Assembly: GCA_045531335.1 (NCBI GenBank)
Contig: JAZSDU010000034.1
Coordinates: 1-64,000 of the forward strand
Length of the DNA stretch: 64,000 nucleotides
Source: CAG-452 sp045531335
Lineage (GTDB): Bacteria; Bacillota; Clostridia; TANB77; CAG-508
Direction of reading: 5' to 3'
Part shown: piece by piece, positions 8,471 through 16,763 of the stretch
Layout: each line of letters begins with the position of its first letter
Numbering within the stretch: the first letter of the stretch is position 1
Notes under the pieces: generated by a model
Database searches by the model: none
What the model saw: the letters and a program-made list of their open reading frames with translations, nothing else
What the model was told of the DNA's origin: nothing
Translations under genes and position numbers: made by a program

Positions 8471-8497
8471 ATTTCTAATTAAAAAAACTACGTTATG

Positions 8498-8527
8498 TTG
8501 ACTACAAGCACATTTCTATGATATAAT
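8498..8527 (+). promoter_or_regulatory. promoter of the 108-aa gene
   Basis: TTGACT (8498-8503), an 18-base spacer and TATAAT (8522-8527), about 58 bases before the start codon at 8586. Confidence 0.65.
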
Positions 8528-8585
8528 ACCTGTAATTAAATTGGGCTAGCAATTTATTAAATTTATATGGAGAAGGTGTTAAATA

Positions 8586-8912
8586 ATGTCGACATTTTCG
8601 CAAATTCAATCCAATGATGGCAAGTTTAACTTAAAGCTTGAATGGCCTGGATTGTCAGCTGAAGAAAAACCTTTAAAGCTGTTTATTGAGGTGATATCAC
8701 CTGACAATGAATCAGTAACTGTTTCTGATTTAGCCGATGCTATATATTATAACTGCTTTGAAGGAAGTTCACACAGTTTTGAACTTGGTGAGGAAACAGA
8801 TGACCTTCCGTGCGAAGTGAAACTAGGTATGGAGTGCCGAGATATTAAGATTTCATGGTTTGAATCTTATGAAAAGATACTTGGTGACATAGCTTCACAG
8901 ATAACTCTTTAA
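8586..8912 (+). CDS. acidic 108-aa protein of unknown function
   Basis: Not recognised. The protein is soluble, strongly acidic and without a signal peptide or membrane segment. It looks like a small alpha/beta domain ('FNLKLEWPGL', 'KLFIEVISPDNE', 'CEVKLGMECRDIKISWF'). RBS 'ggagaaggtg' precedes ATG. It has its own promoter and terminator. Codon use (ctg, gtc, gcc, cct, ttg) is clearly less A/T-biased than its neighbours, which suggests recent transfer. It contains no CGG codon. Confidence 0.7.
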   Translation: MSTFSQIQSNDGKFNLKLEWPGLSAEEKPLKLFIEVISPDNESVTVSDLADAIYYNCFEGSSHSFELGEETDDLPCEVKLGMECRDIKISWFESYEKILGDIASQITL

Positions 8913-8921
8913 AGAAATTAT

Positions 8922-8962
8922 AAAAAACTCCCTTTCAATCTAGCATAGAAGGGGAGTTTTTT
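8922..8962 (+). terminator. rho-independent terminator
   Basis: Stem 'aaaaaactccc' / 'ggggagttttt' followed by TT, ending the 108-aa gene. Confidence 0.8.
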
Positions 8963-8987
8963 AGTAATAAAAAGTTTTAAAAAAATA

Positions 8988-9016
8988 TTGTACATTTTAA
9001 GAAAATATGATATTAT
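8988..9016 (+). promoter_or_regulatory. promoter of the phe T-box operon
   Basis: TTGTAC (8988-8993), 17 bases, TATTAT (9011-9016), upstream of the T-box leader. Confidence 0.6.
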
Positions 9017-9021
9017 ATTAA

Positions 9022-9282
9022 ACAGATTTGAAAAATAGAGCCGTTTGAAAAAGCAAAGTAAGATGAATAAAATGTGTTTAAGAGAGAATAGGCCAAAGGC
9101 TGAAAGCCTATTTAATACTAGTTTATCCGAAATTTCACTTTTTAGGTCTTGTGTTGAAATAACAGTAGGCATGAGCGTTTGCTAGCGTTAAAAGCAATAA
9201 TGAGGTTAATAATAAAATTATTAATAAATTTAGGTGGTAACACGTTTAAAATCGTCCTATTATGTGGGACGATTTTTTTGTT
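9022..9282 (+). promoter_or_regulatory. T-box leader (phenylalanine) upstream of pheST operon
   Basis: The T-box sequence 'aggtggtaacacg' is at 9232-9244. The terminator hairpin (atcgtccta...tgggacgattttttt) is at about 9250-9279. A Stem I apical region with 'aggccaaaggctgaaagcct' precedes it. A TTC triplet at 9134-9136 ('gaaatttcact') is the plausible phenylalanine specifier. It controls the downstream deoxyribosyltransferase-like gene, pheS and pheT. Confidence 0.87.
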
Positions 9283-9285
9283 AAT

Positions 9286-9399
9286 CAAATGAAAAGCAGC
9301 ATCTTGCGTTGTCAAACTACATAAAAATTTTATCGACATACAGCGTATAGTCTCAAAAATTTTTATTTGTTTTCCTAGCAATATACTACTTTTGATTTG
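9286..9399 (+). mobile_element. 114-bp MITE-like element, copy 1
   Basis: Same length and nearly the same sequence as 18509-18622. The first and last ~22 bases form an imperfect terminal inverted repeat (caaatgaaaagcagcatcttgc against the complement of gcaatatactacttttgatttg). No ORF. It sits between the T-box terminator and the first gene of the phe operon. Confidence 0.7.
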
Positions 9400-9458
9400 A
9401 TTTATAATTCTAATGAATGCAGGGACAGGGGAACTCCGCCCGCGAAGGAGAGAAAAAC

Positions 9459-9881
9459 ATGAAAAAAATACTAATAACTGGAACAGTAATGACTGCAGAT
9501 GGTAATTCAGTAAAAATATATGAAGACTTAGTTAATATTTGTAAAAAAGTAAGCGATAATATTTATAGCCCACTAGATACTATGCAATTTAAAGGAAATG
9601 ACACCGAAAGATATAATAGAGCTATGGAATTATTAAAAGAAACAGATATTATTGTTGCTGAAATGAGTGTTCCATCAACAGGCCAAGGAATGGAATTGCA
9701 AGAAGCCGTAAGACTAGATATTTCAATAATAGTTATAGCAAAGAGTGGAAGTAAAGTATCTGGTCTAATAAAAGGTTCAGGAAAAGTAAAATCTATTCTA
9801 TATTACAATAATATAGAAGATATAGAAAAAGAATTAATAAAACAAATAGAGGAGGAAAACAATGAAAGAACAAATTGCTAA
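9459..9881 (+). CDS. nucleoside 2-deoxyribosyltransferase-like protein
   Basis: A 140-residue protein from ATG at 9459, chosen for RBS 'aaggag' 9 bases upstream. The longer frame from 9417 would begin inside a degenerate REP-like sequence. Features are 'KILITGTVM', 'SPLDTMQFKGNDTERYNRAMELLKETDIIVAEMS' and 'STGQGMELQEAV', like the DNPH1/nucleoside deoxyribosyltransferase fold, where a Glu in the last motif is the nucleophile. It lies under T-box control and overlaps pheS by 20 bases, an unusual companion for pheST. Whether it cleaves nucleotides here is not known. Confidence 0.75.
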   Translation: MKKILITGTVMTADGNSVKIYEDLVNICKKVSDNIYSPLDTMQFKGNDTERYNRAMELLKETDIIVAEMSVPSTGQGMELQEAVRLDISIIVIAKSGSKVSGLIKGSGKVKSILYYNNIEDIEKELIKQIEEENNERTNC

Positions 9882-10902
9882 AATCAAAGAAAGTGCAACT
9901 TGCGAAATTGAAAATGCTAAAACTCTTCAAGAACTAAATGATGTAAGAGTTAAGTATTCAGGAAAAAAAGGAGAGCTAACAGCAGTTTTGAAAGGAATGA
10001 AAGATTTATCTGCTGAAGAGAGACCAGTTATAGGTGCTCTAGTAAATGAGGTAAGAGATGCTTTAGAGAACAAAATTAAAGAATGTGAAGAAGTTTTAAA
10101 GGAACAAGCTCTAAATGAAAAATTGGAAAAAGAAAAAATTGATATTACTCTTCCAAGTGTAAAAATTAAAAGAGGAAGTAAGCATCCAATAAACAGAGTA
10201 ATAGAAGAAATAGAAGATATATTTGTTTCAATGGGATATGATGTAGTAGATGGACCAGAACTTGAAACTGATGAATACTGTTTTGAAAGATTAAATCTTC
10301 CAAAAGGTCATCCAGCAAGAGATATGCAAGATAGTTTCTATGTTGATCCAGAGCACCTACTTAGAACTCAAACATCAGCTGTTCAAGCAAGAGTAATGAT
10401 GGCAAATGAAGAAAAAAGTCCAATAAGAGTAATTTGCCCAGGTAAAACATATAGAAGAGATGATGATGCAACACATTCACATCAATTTGGTCAAGTTGAA
10501 GGATTAGTTATAGATAAAAATATTAGCCTTGCAGATTTAAAAGGAACACTAGAAGTATTTGTTAGAAAAATGCTTGGAGAAAATTCTACATTAAGATTTA
10601 GACCAAGTTATTTCCCATTTACAGAGCCAAGTTACGAAGTAGATGTTAGCTGCTTTAAATGTGGTGGTAAAGGATGTAATATTTGTAAACAAACAGGTTG
10701 GATAGAAATATTAGGTTCTGGAATGGTTCATCCAAATGTATTAAAAATGAATGGATATGATCCAGATAAATATACAGGATTTGCATTTGGAACAGGACTT
10801 GATAGACTTGCAATGTTTAAATATGGAATAACAGATATAAGATATTTATATACAAATGATGTAAGATTCTTAAATCAATTCGATAGAAAGGATGTGGACT
10901 AA
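9862..10902 (+). CDS. pheS: Phenylalanyl-tRNA synthetase alpha subunit
   Basis: Catalytic subunit of the alpha2-beta2 class II enzyme. The 346-residue protein has an N-terminal coiled coil (about 1-85), motif 2 region 'GKTYRRDDDATHSHQFGQVEG' near 195 and motif 3 'GTGLDRLAMFKYGITDIR' near 315. A small Cys pattern 'CFKCGGKGCNICKQTGW' lies near 270. RBS 'aggaggaaaac' is inside the upstream gene. Its stop overlaps the pheT start by one base (taATG). Confidence 0.97.
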   Translation: MKEQIAKIKESATCEIENAKTLQELNDVRVKYSGKKGELTAVLKGMKDLSAEERPVIGALVNEVRDALENKIKECEEVLKEQALNEKLEKEKIDITLPSVKIKRGSKHPINRVIEEIEDIFVSMGYDVVDGPELETDEYCFERLNLPKGHPARDMQDSFYVDPEHLLRTQTSAVQARVMMANEEKSPIRVICPGKTYRRDDDATHSHQFGQVEGLVIDKNISLADLKGTLEVFVRKMLGENSTLRFRPSYFPFTEPSYEVDVSCFKCGGKGCNICKQTGWIEILGSGMVHPNVLKMNGYDPDKYTGFAFGTGLDRLAMFKYGITDIRYLYTNDVRFLNQFDRKDVD

Positions 10903-13271
10903 TGAAACTAAGTAAGAATTTTGTAAAAGATTATATAGACATAGATGTAGATATTAAAACTTTAGCAGAAGATATGACAAGAGTAGGAAATGAATATGAT
11001 AGCGCAGAAAAATTAATTAATGCTACAAAATTAATTATAGGTGAAGTTTTAGAATGCGAAGACCACCCAGATTCTGACCATTTACATGTTTGCAAAGTTG
11101 ATATAGGAACTGAAGTTCTAGATATAGTTTGTGGAGCTCCAAATGTAAGAAAAGGACTAAAAGTAATTCTTGCTCAAGTTGGTGCTGAACTTCCAGGAGA
11201 TTTTAAAATTAAAAAAGGAAGTATTAGAGGTAAAGAATCAAATGGAATGATTTGTTCTATAGCTGAACTTGGTTTAGAATCTAAATTCTTGACAGAAGCT
11301 GATAAAGAAGGAATACATGAATTACCAGCAGATGCTCCAGTAGGAGGAGACCCTATAGCATTTATTGGAATGGATGATGAAATAGCAGATTTTGAACTTA
11401 CAGCAAATAGAGGAGATTTATTAAGCATTTTAGGTATGGCTTATGAATTAGGAGCAATTTATGATAAACCTGTTAAAGAAATAGATTTAAAACATAACGA
11501 AATAGAAGAAGATGTAAATAAAAGTTTTAAAGTAGAAGTAAAAACAGAAAATTGTAATTTATTCTTAGCTAAAAAAGCATTAAATGTTACTATAAAAGAA
11601 AGCCCAGCATTTATAAAAAATAGACTTATAGCAAGTGGAATAAGACCAATTAATAATGTTGTAGATATTAGTAACTATGTAATGCTTGAAGTAGGGCAAC
11701 CACTTCATTTCTATGATGCAGATAGATTAGGAAATAAAATCCTAGTTAGAATGGCTAAAAATGATGAAAAACTAACAACATTAGATAATATAGAAAGAAC
11801 TCTTGATGAAGAAGATATAGTTATAACAAATGGAACTGAAGCAATAGGACTTGCTGGTGTTATGGGAGGACTTTCAACAGAAGTAGAAGAAGATACAAAA
11901 AATATCATAATAGAATCTGCTGTTTTTGATGGTGTAAAAATAAGATGTACATCTAAAAAAATAGTAAGAAGTGAAGCAAGTAATCGTTTTGAAAAAGGAT
12001 TAGATCCAAACAGAACATATATGGCAATTGAAAGAGCATGTACTTTACTTGAAAAATACGCAGATGCAAAAATTGCAAAAGGAACAGTAGTTTATGACAA
12101 TGCAGACAAAGAAGAAAAGAAAGTAGATGTAGATTTTGAAGATATAAATAATCTTTTAGGAATTGTTGTTCCAGATGATGAAACATTAAATGTATTTAGA
12201 AAATTAGGATTTGATTACAAAGTAAATGGAAGAACAATTACAGTAACAGTACCAACTAGAAGAATGGATATATCAATAAAAGAAGACTTAATAGAAGAAG
12301 TAGGAAGAATCTACGGTGTTGATAATATAGAAGGAAAACTTCCAGTGCTTTCTACAAGAACAGGTAAATATGACAAAACAACTAGAGAAATAAGAAACAA
12401 AATGATAGGACTTGGATTAAATGAAACAATGTCATATATCTTAGTAAATGATAAAGAAGCAGATAAATTTACTTTAGATAGTTTTGAAACAATTAAACTA
12501 TTAGACCCACTTACAGAAGAAAGAAATACATTAAGATATAGCATGATTCCATCACTTTTAAAAATATATGAATACAACCTAGATAGAACAAATAGAGATG
12601 TATCTATATTTGAAATAGGAAAAGGATTTGGAAAAGTAAATGGAGAGTATATAGAAGAACAAAAACTATGCGCTCTTATGGCTGGTAAATATTACGAAGG
12701 AATAGGAAATACAAAAAATGTTGACTTCTATATGATTAAAGGAGTAGCAGAAGAGCTACTAGACTTCTTAGGATACAATGGAAGATATAGTTTTGTAAAT
12801 GATAAAGAGCTTCCAAAAGAATTCCATCCAGGTCAAACAGCTTTGATTTCTGTAAATAATGATATAGTTGGAATTATAGGAAAACTTCATCCAAATACAG
12901 CAAAAGAAGATGTATTTGTAATGGAAATTAATTTAGAAAAATTACTTTCTAAAAAAGTAGGAAAAATGAAATACAAAGAATTTTCAAAATTCCCAAGCAT
13001 TAAAAAAGACGTTGCATTTATTGTTGACAAAAATTTAGAATCAGCAGTAATTGAAAAACAAATCAAAAAATCAGCAGGAAACCTACTTACAAATATTGAA
13101 GTGTTTGATGTATATACAGGAGAACATGTTGAAGAAGGTAAAAAATCAATTGCATATTCATTAACATTTAGTGATAGTAAAAAAACATTAACTGATGATG
13201 AAGTAACAGGTATATTTAATAAAGTAATAGCAGATGCAGAAAAAACTTTAGGTGCAATTATAAGAAAATGA
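10902..13271 (+). CDS. pheT: Phenylalanyl-tRNA synthetase beta subunit
   Basis: The 789-residue partner of PheS. Domains in order: an N-terminal tRNA-binding OB fold ('GEVLECEDHPDSDHLHVCKVD', residues about 45-150), the B3/B4 editing region, a B5 domain ('VDFEDINNLLGI', about 400-475), a catalytic-like core and a C-terminal ferredoxin-fold anticodon domain ('FSKFPSIKKDVAFIVDKNL', about 695-789). Length is normal. Its stop codon TGA is part of a REP-like element that starts at 13270. Confidence 0.97.
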   Translation: MKLSKNFVKDYIDIDVDIKTLAEDMTRVGNEYDSAEKLINATKLIIGEVLECEDHPDSDHLHVCKVDIGTEVLDIVCGAPNVRKGLKVILAQVGAELPGDFKIKKGSIRGKESNGMICSIAELGLESKFLTEADKEGIHELPADAPVGGDPIAFIGMDDEIADFELTANRGDLLSILGMAYELGAIYDKPVKEIDLKHNEIEEDVNKSFKVEVKTENCNLFLAKKALNVTIKESPAFIKNRLIASGIRPINNVVDISNYVMLEVGQPLHFYDADRLGNKILVRMAKNDEKLTTLDNIERTLDEEDIVITNGTEAIGLAGVMGGLSTEVEEDTKNIIIESAVFDGVKIRCTSKKIVRSEASNRFEKGLDPNRTYMAIERACTLLEKYADAKIAKGTVVYDNADKEEKKVDVDFEDINNLLGIVVPDDETLNVFRKLGFDYKVNGRTITVTVPTRRMDISIKEDLIEEVGRIYGVDNIEGKLPVLSTRTGKYDKTTREIRNKMIGLGLNETMSYILVNDKEADKFTLDSFETIKLLDPLTEERNTLRYSMIPSLLKIYEYNLDRTNRDVSIFEIGKGFGKVNGEYIEEQKLCALMAGKYYEGIGNTKNVDFYMIKGVAEELLDFLGYNGRYSFVNDKELPKEFHPGQTALISVNNDIVGIIGKLHPNTAKEDVFVMEINLEKLLSKKVGKMKYKEFSKFPSIKKDVAFIVDKNLESAVIEKQIKKSAGNLLTNIEVFDVYTGEHVEEGKKSIAYSLTFSDSKKTLTDDEVTGIFNKVIADAEKTLGAIIRK

Positions 13272-13409
13272 TTCTAGGGACTGTCCTGAATCATTTGAAT
13301 TGCAAACAAAAAAACTTATTGCAAACACGTGTAGGGGTCGCACTGCTAATGCATACAGCTCCTGTAAGGAGCAAAGCTCCAACAGGGCTAGCATCCTGGG
13401 CGACTCGCA
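13270..13409 (+). repeat. REP-like elements after pheT, one with an internal insertion
   Basis: 13270-13293 is gattctagggactgtcctgaatca, overlapping the pheT stop. 13331-13409 is a gtaggggtcgcac...ggcgactcgc copy split by about 45 bases that are themselves palindromic (gctaatgcatacagctcctg...ggagcaaagctcc...gctagcat). It looks like one repeat nested in another. An apparent ORF across this stretch is rejected. Confidence 0.75.
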
Positions 13410-13448
13410 CTTCAGAGAATTTGCTTAAAATAATAAAAATAAATTCAC

Positions 13449-13558
13449 GCTAAAATATTAATTTTTGAAGCAACCCCCCCTAGGCCGGGGCATTGTTTGC
13501 AAAAATTAATTATTTTAGCTTTTAACAGTTTAATGAAAATTTAAAAATTTTCATTAAA
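13449..13558 (+). repeat. two long hairpins in the pheT-cdaA gap
   Basis: 13449-13519: gctaaaatattaattttt ... aaaaattaattattttagc flanking a GC-rich core (ccccccctaggccgggg), an imperfect inverted repeat of about 71 bases. 13529-13558: tttaatgaaaattt / aaattttcattaaa, a near-perfect 30-base palindrome. No coding capacity. The first resembles a small mobile palindrome; a copy elsewhere was not seen in this window. Confidence 0.65.
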
Positions 13559-13611
13559 TCGACAAGGCGTTTCTAATATTCAAATTTTCTACCCGAAGTT
13601 CTGATTAAATT

Positions 13612-13648
13612 AAAAAACCGAGATAAGAAACAAGTTCTTATCTCGGTT
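13612..13648 (-). terminator. terminator of the small Cys-rich ORF
   Basis: On the minus strand: aaccgagataagaa-cttg-ttcttatctcggtttttt, a perfect stem with a T-run just after the minus-strand stop at 13655. Confidence 0.85.
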
Positions 13649-13654
13649 GCATGC

Positions 13655-13816
13655 TTAGGGACAATATTTGGTGCCATCAGCCCAGCAGTTAGAACACCTA
13701 ATACTGTAACAAATGCTACCTCCTGGCAAATGAACTTTCGAATACTTACCCTTTGCTTTCCTTTGAGCAATCATTGCCCGTCTATGTGCATGCTTAACAG
13801 GTTTTTGGATCTTCAT
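13655..13816 (-). CDS. small basic/Cys-rich protein, 53 aa, foreign-looking
   Basis: Not recognised. A minus-strand ATG at 13816 has RBS 'gaaagggg' about 10 bases upstream, and a perfect terminator follows the stop. The N-terminal half is strongly basic ('KIQKPVKHAHRRAMIAQRKAKGKYSK'; residues 2-27). The C-terminal half holds four cysteines ('SICYSIRCSNCWADGTKYCP'). Codon use (cct, ggg, atc, cgg) differs from neighbours. It holds one of only two in-frame CGG codons in the window that must be read as a normal codon (codon 13), because a +1 shift there meets a stop at once. Probably acquired. A longer ORF in another frame (13573-13770) is rejected. Confidence 0.6.
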   Translation of the reverse strand: MKIQKPVKHAHRRAMIAQRKAKGKYSKVHLPGGSICYSIRCSNCWADGTKYCP

Positions 13817-13982
13817 TATAAGAACCCCTTTCAATAAAATTGTATATTAACCTGACTAATAATAATTATACCATGTATTGACATAAATTGCAAAGAAGAA
13901 ACTTTTTCTCTAAACCAATTGCAAAACATATTTTATTATGCTAATATATTTTTATGGACAAATTATAAGGAGTGAAATATAA

Positions 13983-14099
13983 ATGGCAAAAAAGAAAATA
14001 GATAAACAAAAATTAGCAGCTAGAATATTAGCAGGTGTTTTAGCAGGAATGATGGTATTAAGTGTAGGATTTACATTAATCTGGTACTTAGTAGCATAA
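13983..14099 (+). CDS. 38-aa single-span membrane protein
   Basis: Starts ATG after 'aaggagtgaaatata'. A lysine-rich N-terminus (MAKKKIDKQK) is followed by one hydrophobic helix ending in 'LIWYLVA'. It resembles the small DUF4044-type proteins of Firmicutes, but the match is only in layout. It stands between foreign sequence and cdaA. Confidence 0.6.
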   Translation: MAKKKIDKQKLAARILAGVLAGMMVLSVGFTLIWYLVA

Positions 14100-14112
14100 T
14101 TAAATATAGAAT

Positions 14113-14164
14113 GTAGGGGCGTTGTTGGTTAGGAATACCCTAAAGGATGACCCAACTGCGCCCA
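14113..14164 (+). repeat. REP-like repeat, variant with internal stem
   Basis: gtaggggcgttgttggttaggaatacc...gacccaactgcgccca. A close relative lies at 15136-15187, so the two copies bracket cdaA. The outer arms pair (ggggcg/cgcccc-like, gttggttagg/...), longer than the usual 28-base copies. Confidence 0.7.
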
Positions 14165-14193
14165 AGAATTTTAAATATAGAAAGGTAATACGA

Positions 14194-15127
14194 ATGAAAA
14201 ATACTTTATTTAACTTAAATTTGAAATATACAGGTCAAGATATAATTAATTATTTGAATATGCTAAAAGATAGTCCAATTAGAATAGTTATGCTTATAGT
14301 CGATATTGCAATTGTTTTATTTTTAGCAGTGAAATTATTACAGATTGTTAAAGAAACTAGAGCATGGCAATTAATAAAAGGTATAGCATTTTTAATAATA
14401 TTTACTTTACTTAGTTCGGTTTTAGAACTTCATATTTTAAATTATATTTTAACTTCATTTATGACATATGGAGTAATATTATTAATTATAATTTTTCAAC
14501 CAGAGTTAAGACGTGCATTAGAGCAACTTCGGAACTAGTAAATTAACAAGATTTTTTGGGATAGATAAAGATATAGCAGCAAAAACAAAAGAAAATATAT
14601 ATAAAATTGTAATAGCAAGCATGGAACTTGCAAAAGAAAAAACAGGTGCATTAATAGTAATAGAAAGAGATATTAAATTAAAAGATATAGTAGATACTGG
14701 AATTACTATAGATGGAGAAATATCACCACAGCTTTTAGTAAATATATTTAACACAAAAACTCCACTTCATGATGGTGCAGTTATAATTAGTGAAAATAAA
14801 GTTAAAGCTGCAGCTTGTATGCTTCCATTATCAAATGATAAAAGAATATCTAAAGGATTAGGAACAAGACATAGATCAGCTGCTGGAATTTCTCAAGAAT
14901 CAGATGCAATAGTAGTTGTAGTATCAGAAGAAACGGGAAAAATATCAATAGCAAAAGATGGAACCTTGATAGTAGATGTTAAGGAAGATGCATTAAAACA
15001 AATCTTAATTAAAAATATTGTAACAAAAAGATTTGGAAATGAAGAATTAAAAAAGAGAAGAGCAAGATTAAGAGAAAAAATGAAATCAATAAAAAATAAC
15101 GAAAAAGATAAAAAAGAAAAAATGTAA
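14194..15127 (+). CDS. cdaA: Diadenylate cyclase CdaA (c-di-AMP synthase), +1 frameshift at CGG
   Basis: Makes c-di-AMP from two ATP at the membrane. Start ATG 14194 follows 'gaaaggtaatacga'. Three hydrophobic segments lie in the first ~100 residues. The DAC domain follows, with 'LHDGAVIISENKVKAAACMLP' and 'GTRHRSAAGISQESDAIVV' (the DGA and RHR catalytic motifs) and a basic tail. The zero frame stops at 'EQLRN' (14536-14538). Skipping the C of CGG at 14530 gives EQL-GTSKLTRFFGIDKD, the expected sequence, and continues to 15127 (about 310 residues). Without the shift no cyclase domain is made. No cdaR or glmM follows, unlike the usual operon. Confidence 0.9.
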
Positions 15128-15135
15128 ATAAAAAT

Positions 15136-15187
15136 GTAGGGGCGTTGTCGGTCAGGAATACCTGTGAAGAATACCGAACTGCGCCCT
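15136..15187 (+). repeat. REP-like repeat, second copy of the 14113 type
   Basis: gtaggggcgttgtcggtcaggaatacc...ataccgaactgcgccctt; same architecture as 14113-14164. Confidence 0.7.
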
Positions 15188-15206
15188 TAAAAATAGGAGA
15201 AATAAA

Positions 15207-15944
15207 ATGAGGAACATTAAACTAACAATAGAATATGATGGGAAGAAATTTAATGGCTGGCAAAAGCAACCAGATAAACTAAATATTCAAGGTGAAATAG
15301 AAAATGCAATAAAAGAAATAACAGGAGAAGAAGTAGAATTAATTGGTTCAGGAAGAACAGATGCAGGTGTACATGCTTTAGCTCAAGTTGCTAATTTTAA
15401 AACAAATAGTAATTTGCCAATAGAAAAATTTCCAATAGCACTAAATTCAAAACTTAAAAAGACTATTTTTATAAAAGAGCCAGAAGAAGTAGAAGATAGA
15501 TTTCATTCAAGATATAATGCAAAACAGAAAACATACGCGTATATAATAAATACTTCTAATCGTGGAGTAGCAATTTATAGAAATTTAGAATTTTATACAT
15601 CCTTAAATTTAAATATAGAACAAATGCAAAAGGCAGCAAAATATTTTGAGGGGGAACATGATTTTAAGGCATTTAAGGCAAGTGGAACAAGTAGTAAGAG
15701 CAGTGTAAGAACAATTTATAAATTAGATGTTATGGAAGGCGAAGGAAGAATAAAAATAGAAATAACAGGGAATGGATTTTTATATAATATGGTAAGAATA
15801 ATATCTGGAACATTAGTAGATGTAGGAATTGGAAAAATAAAAGCAGAAGATATACCAAGTATTATAGAATCAGGAGACAGAAGTAAAGCTGGAAAAACTC
15901 TTCCAGCACATGGATTGTATTTGGTAGAAGTTAAATATGAATAA
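15207..15944 (+). CDS. truA: tRNA pseudouridine(38-40) synthase
   Basis: Converts uridines 38-40 of the tRNA anticodon stem to pseudouridine. The 245-residue protein has the catalytic-Asp motif 'GSGRTDAGVHALAQV' near residues 47-61. Other TruA blocks are 'HSRYNAKQKTYAYII', 'FKAFKASGTS' and 'GNGFLYNMVRIISGTLVDVG'. RBS 'aggaga' precedes ATG. A long palindrome follows between truA and the oppositely oriented ysxC. Confidence 0.96.
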   Translation: MRNIKLTIEYDGKKFNGWQKQPDKLNIQGEIENAIKEITGEEVELIGSGRTDAGVHALAQVANFKTNSNLPIEKFPIALNSKLKKTIFIKEPEEVEDRFHSRYNAKQKTYAYIINTSNRGVAIYRNLEFYTSLNLNIEQMQKAAKYFEGEHDFKAFKASGTSSKSSVRTIYKLDVMEGEGRIKIEITGNGFLYNMVRIISGTLVDVGIGKIKAEDIPSIIESGDRSKAGKTLPAHGLYLVEVKYE

Positions 15945-16025
15945 AAATAGACAAAAGGGGACAGACCCCAAAAGTCTACTTTTGATGGTAGACTTTTGGG
16001 GTCTGTCCCCTTTTGTCTATTTTTT
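15944..16025. repeat. long perfect palindrome, probably a two-way terminator
   Basis: Arms of about 37 bases (aaaaatagacaaaagggg...acagaccccaaaagtctac) with an 8-base loop, ending in T-runs on both strands. It lies between convergent truA and ysxC. The same design, with another loop, occurs at 22301-22377. Confidence 0.85.
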
Positions 16026-16026
16026 A

Positions 16027-16614
16027 TTATAAATACTTCTCAATTTCATTCCAAACTTCTTCTGAATAGTTTTTCTTTTCAGAAGAGAAAGGAAGAAATG
16101 TAATATCTTTTAATGGATTTAATAAATTTTGCAATTCTTGTACTCTAGCAGCTACTTTTGTAGGTGCTAATTTATCTGCCTTATTTGCAATAATTAAACA
16201 AGGATGATTACCAGCTTTGTTTATAATATAGTCATACATTAATCTATCATTTTCTGTTGGATCATGCCTAATATCAATTAAAAATACTATTAAAGCAATT
16301 TCATTTCTAATTTGTAAGTATTGTTCTATAAAACTACCAACCTTAACTTGTTCAGTTTTACTCATTTTGCTATAACCATAACCAGGTAAATCTACAAAGT
16401 AAAAATTGTTGTCTATGTTATAAAAATTAATTTGTCTAGTTTTTCCAGGTTCACTACTAGTTCTAGCTAAACTTTTTCTGTTAATCATTGTATTAATAAA
16501 AGAAGATTTACCAACATTAGATTTACCAACTAAAACTATTTCAGGAAGTCCTATTTTTGGGTATTGTTTAGGACTAACTGCGGATATTTCAAATTTTGGA
16601 TTTTTGATAATCAT
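16027..16614 (-). CDS. ysxC: Ribosome biogenesis GTPase YsxC/EngB
   Basis: Essential GTPase for 50S subunit assembly. The 195-residue protein has G1 'GKSNVGKSSFIN' near 29-40, G2 'PGKTRQINF', G3 'DLPGYGYSK' near 75, G4 'NKAD' near 145 and G5 'SSEKK'. It ends in the usual acidic/hydrophobic tail. Minus strand, RBS 'aggaaatt' just before ATG. Confidence 0.96.
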   Translation of the reverse strand: MIIKNPKFEISAVSPKQYPKIGLPEIVLVGKSNVGKSSFINTMINRKSLARTSSEPGKTRQINFYNIDNNFYFVDLPGYGYSKMSKTEQVKVGSFIEQYLQIRNEIALIVFLIDIRHDPTENDRLMYDYIINKAGNHPCLIIANKADKLAPTKVAARVQELQNLLNPLKDITFLPFSSEKKNYSEEVWNEIEKYL

Positions 16615-16662
16615 GATAATTTCCTTTCTAAATAAATAATAATTTTACATGTTTTAAAATTT

Positions 16663-16736
16663 GTAGGGGTCGCACTCTTGGGCGACCCGCATTATATATT
16701 ATTAATTTTCGGGGCGCCGAGGACTGCGCCCCCTAC
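16663..16736 (+). repeat. inverted pair of REP-like palindromes
   Basis: 16663-16690 (gtaggggtcgcactcttgggcgacccgc) and 16711-16736 (ggggcgccgaggactgcgccccctac) face each other across an AT-rich spacer. They lie downstream of serS on the minus strand. Confidence 0.85.
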
Positions 16737-16763
16737 AACGTTTGCAATATATTTTGAACGCTA

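Noticed and set aside
13268..13453. ORF of 61 codons after pheT
   Set aside because: It is made of REP-like palindromes and their flanks and has no RBS; the reading frame is accidental.
13573..13770. Minus-strand ORF of 65 codons
   Set aside because: It runs through a perfect terminator hairpin. The ORF at 13655-13816 in another frame has an RBS and ends just before that terminator.
14521..14540. Classic prfB-like CTT slippage as the cause of the shifts
   Set aside because: Only the cdaA site has CTT before the shift; the other ten have unrelated codons and none has a stop codon in the A site.
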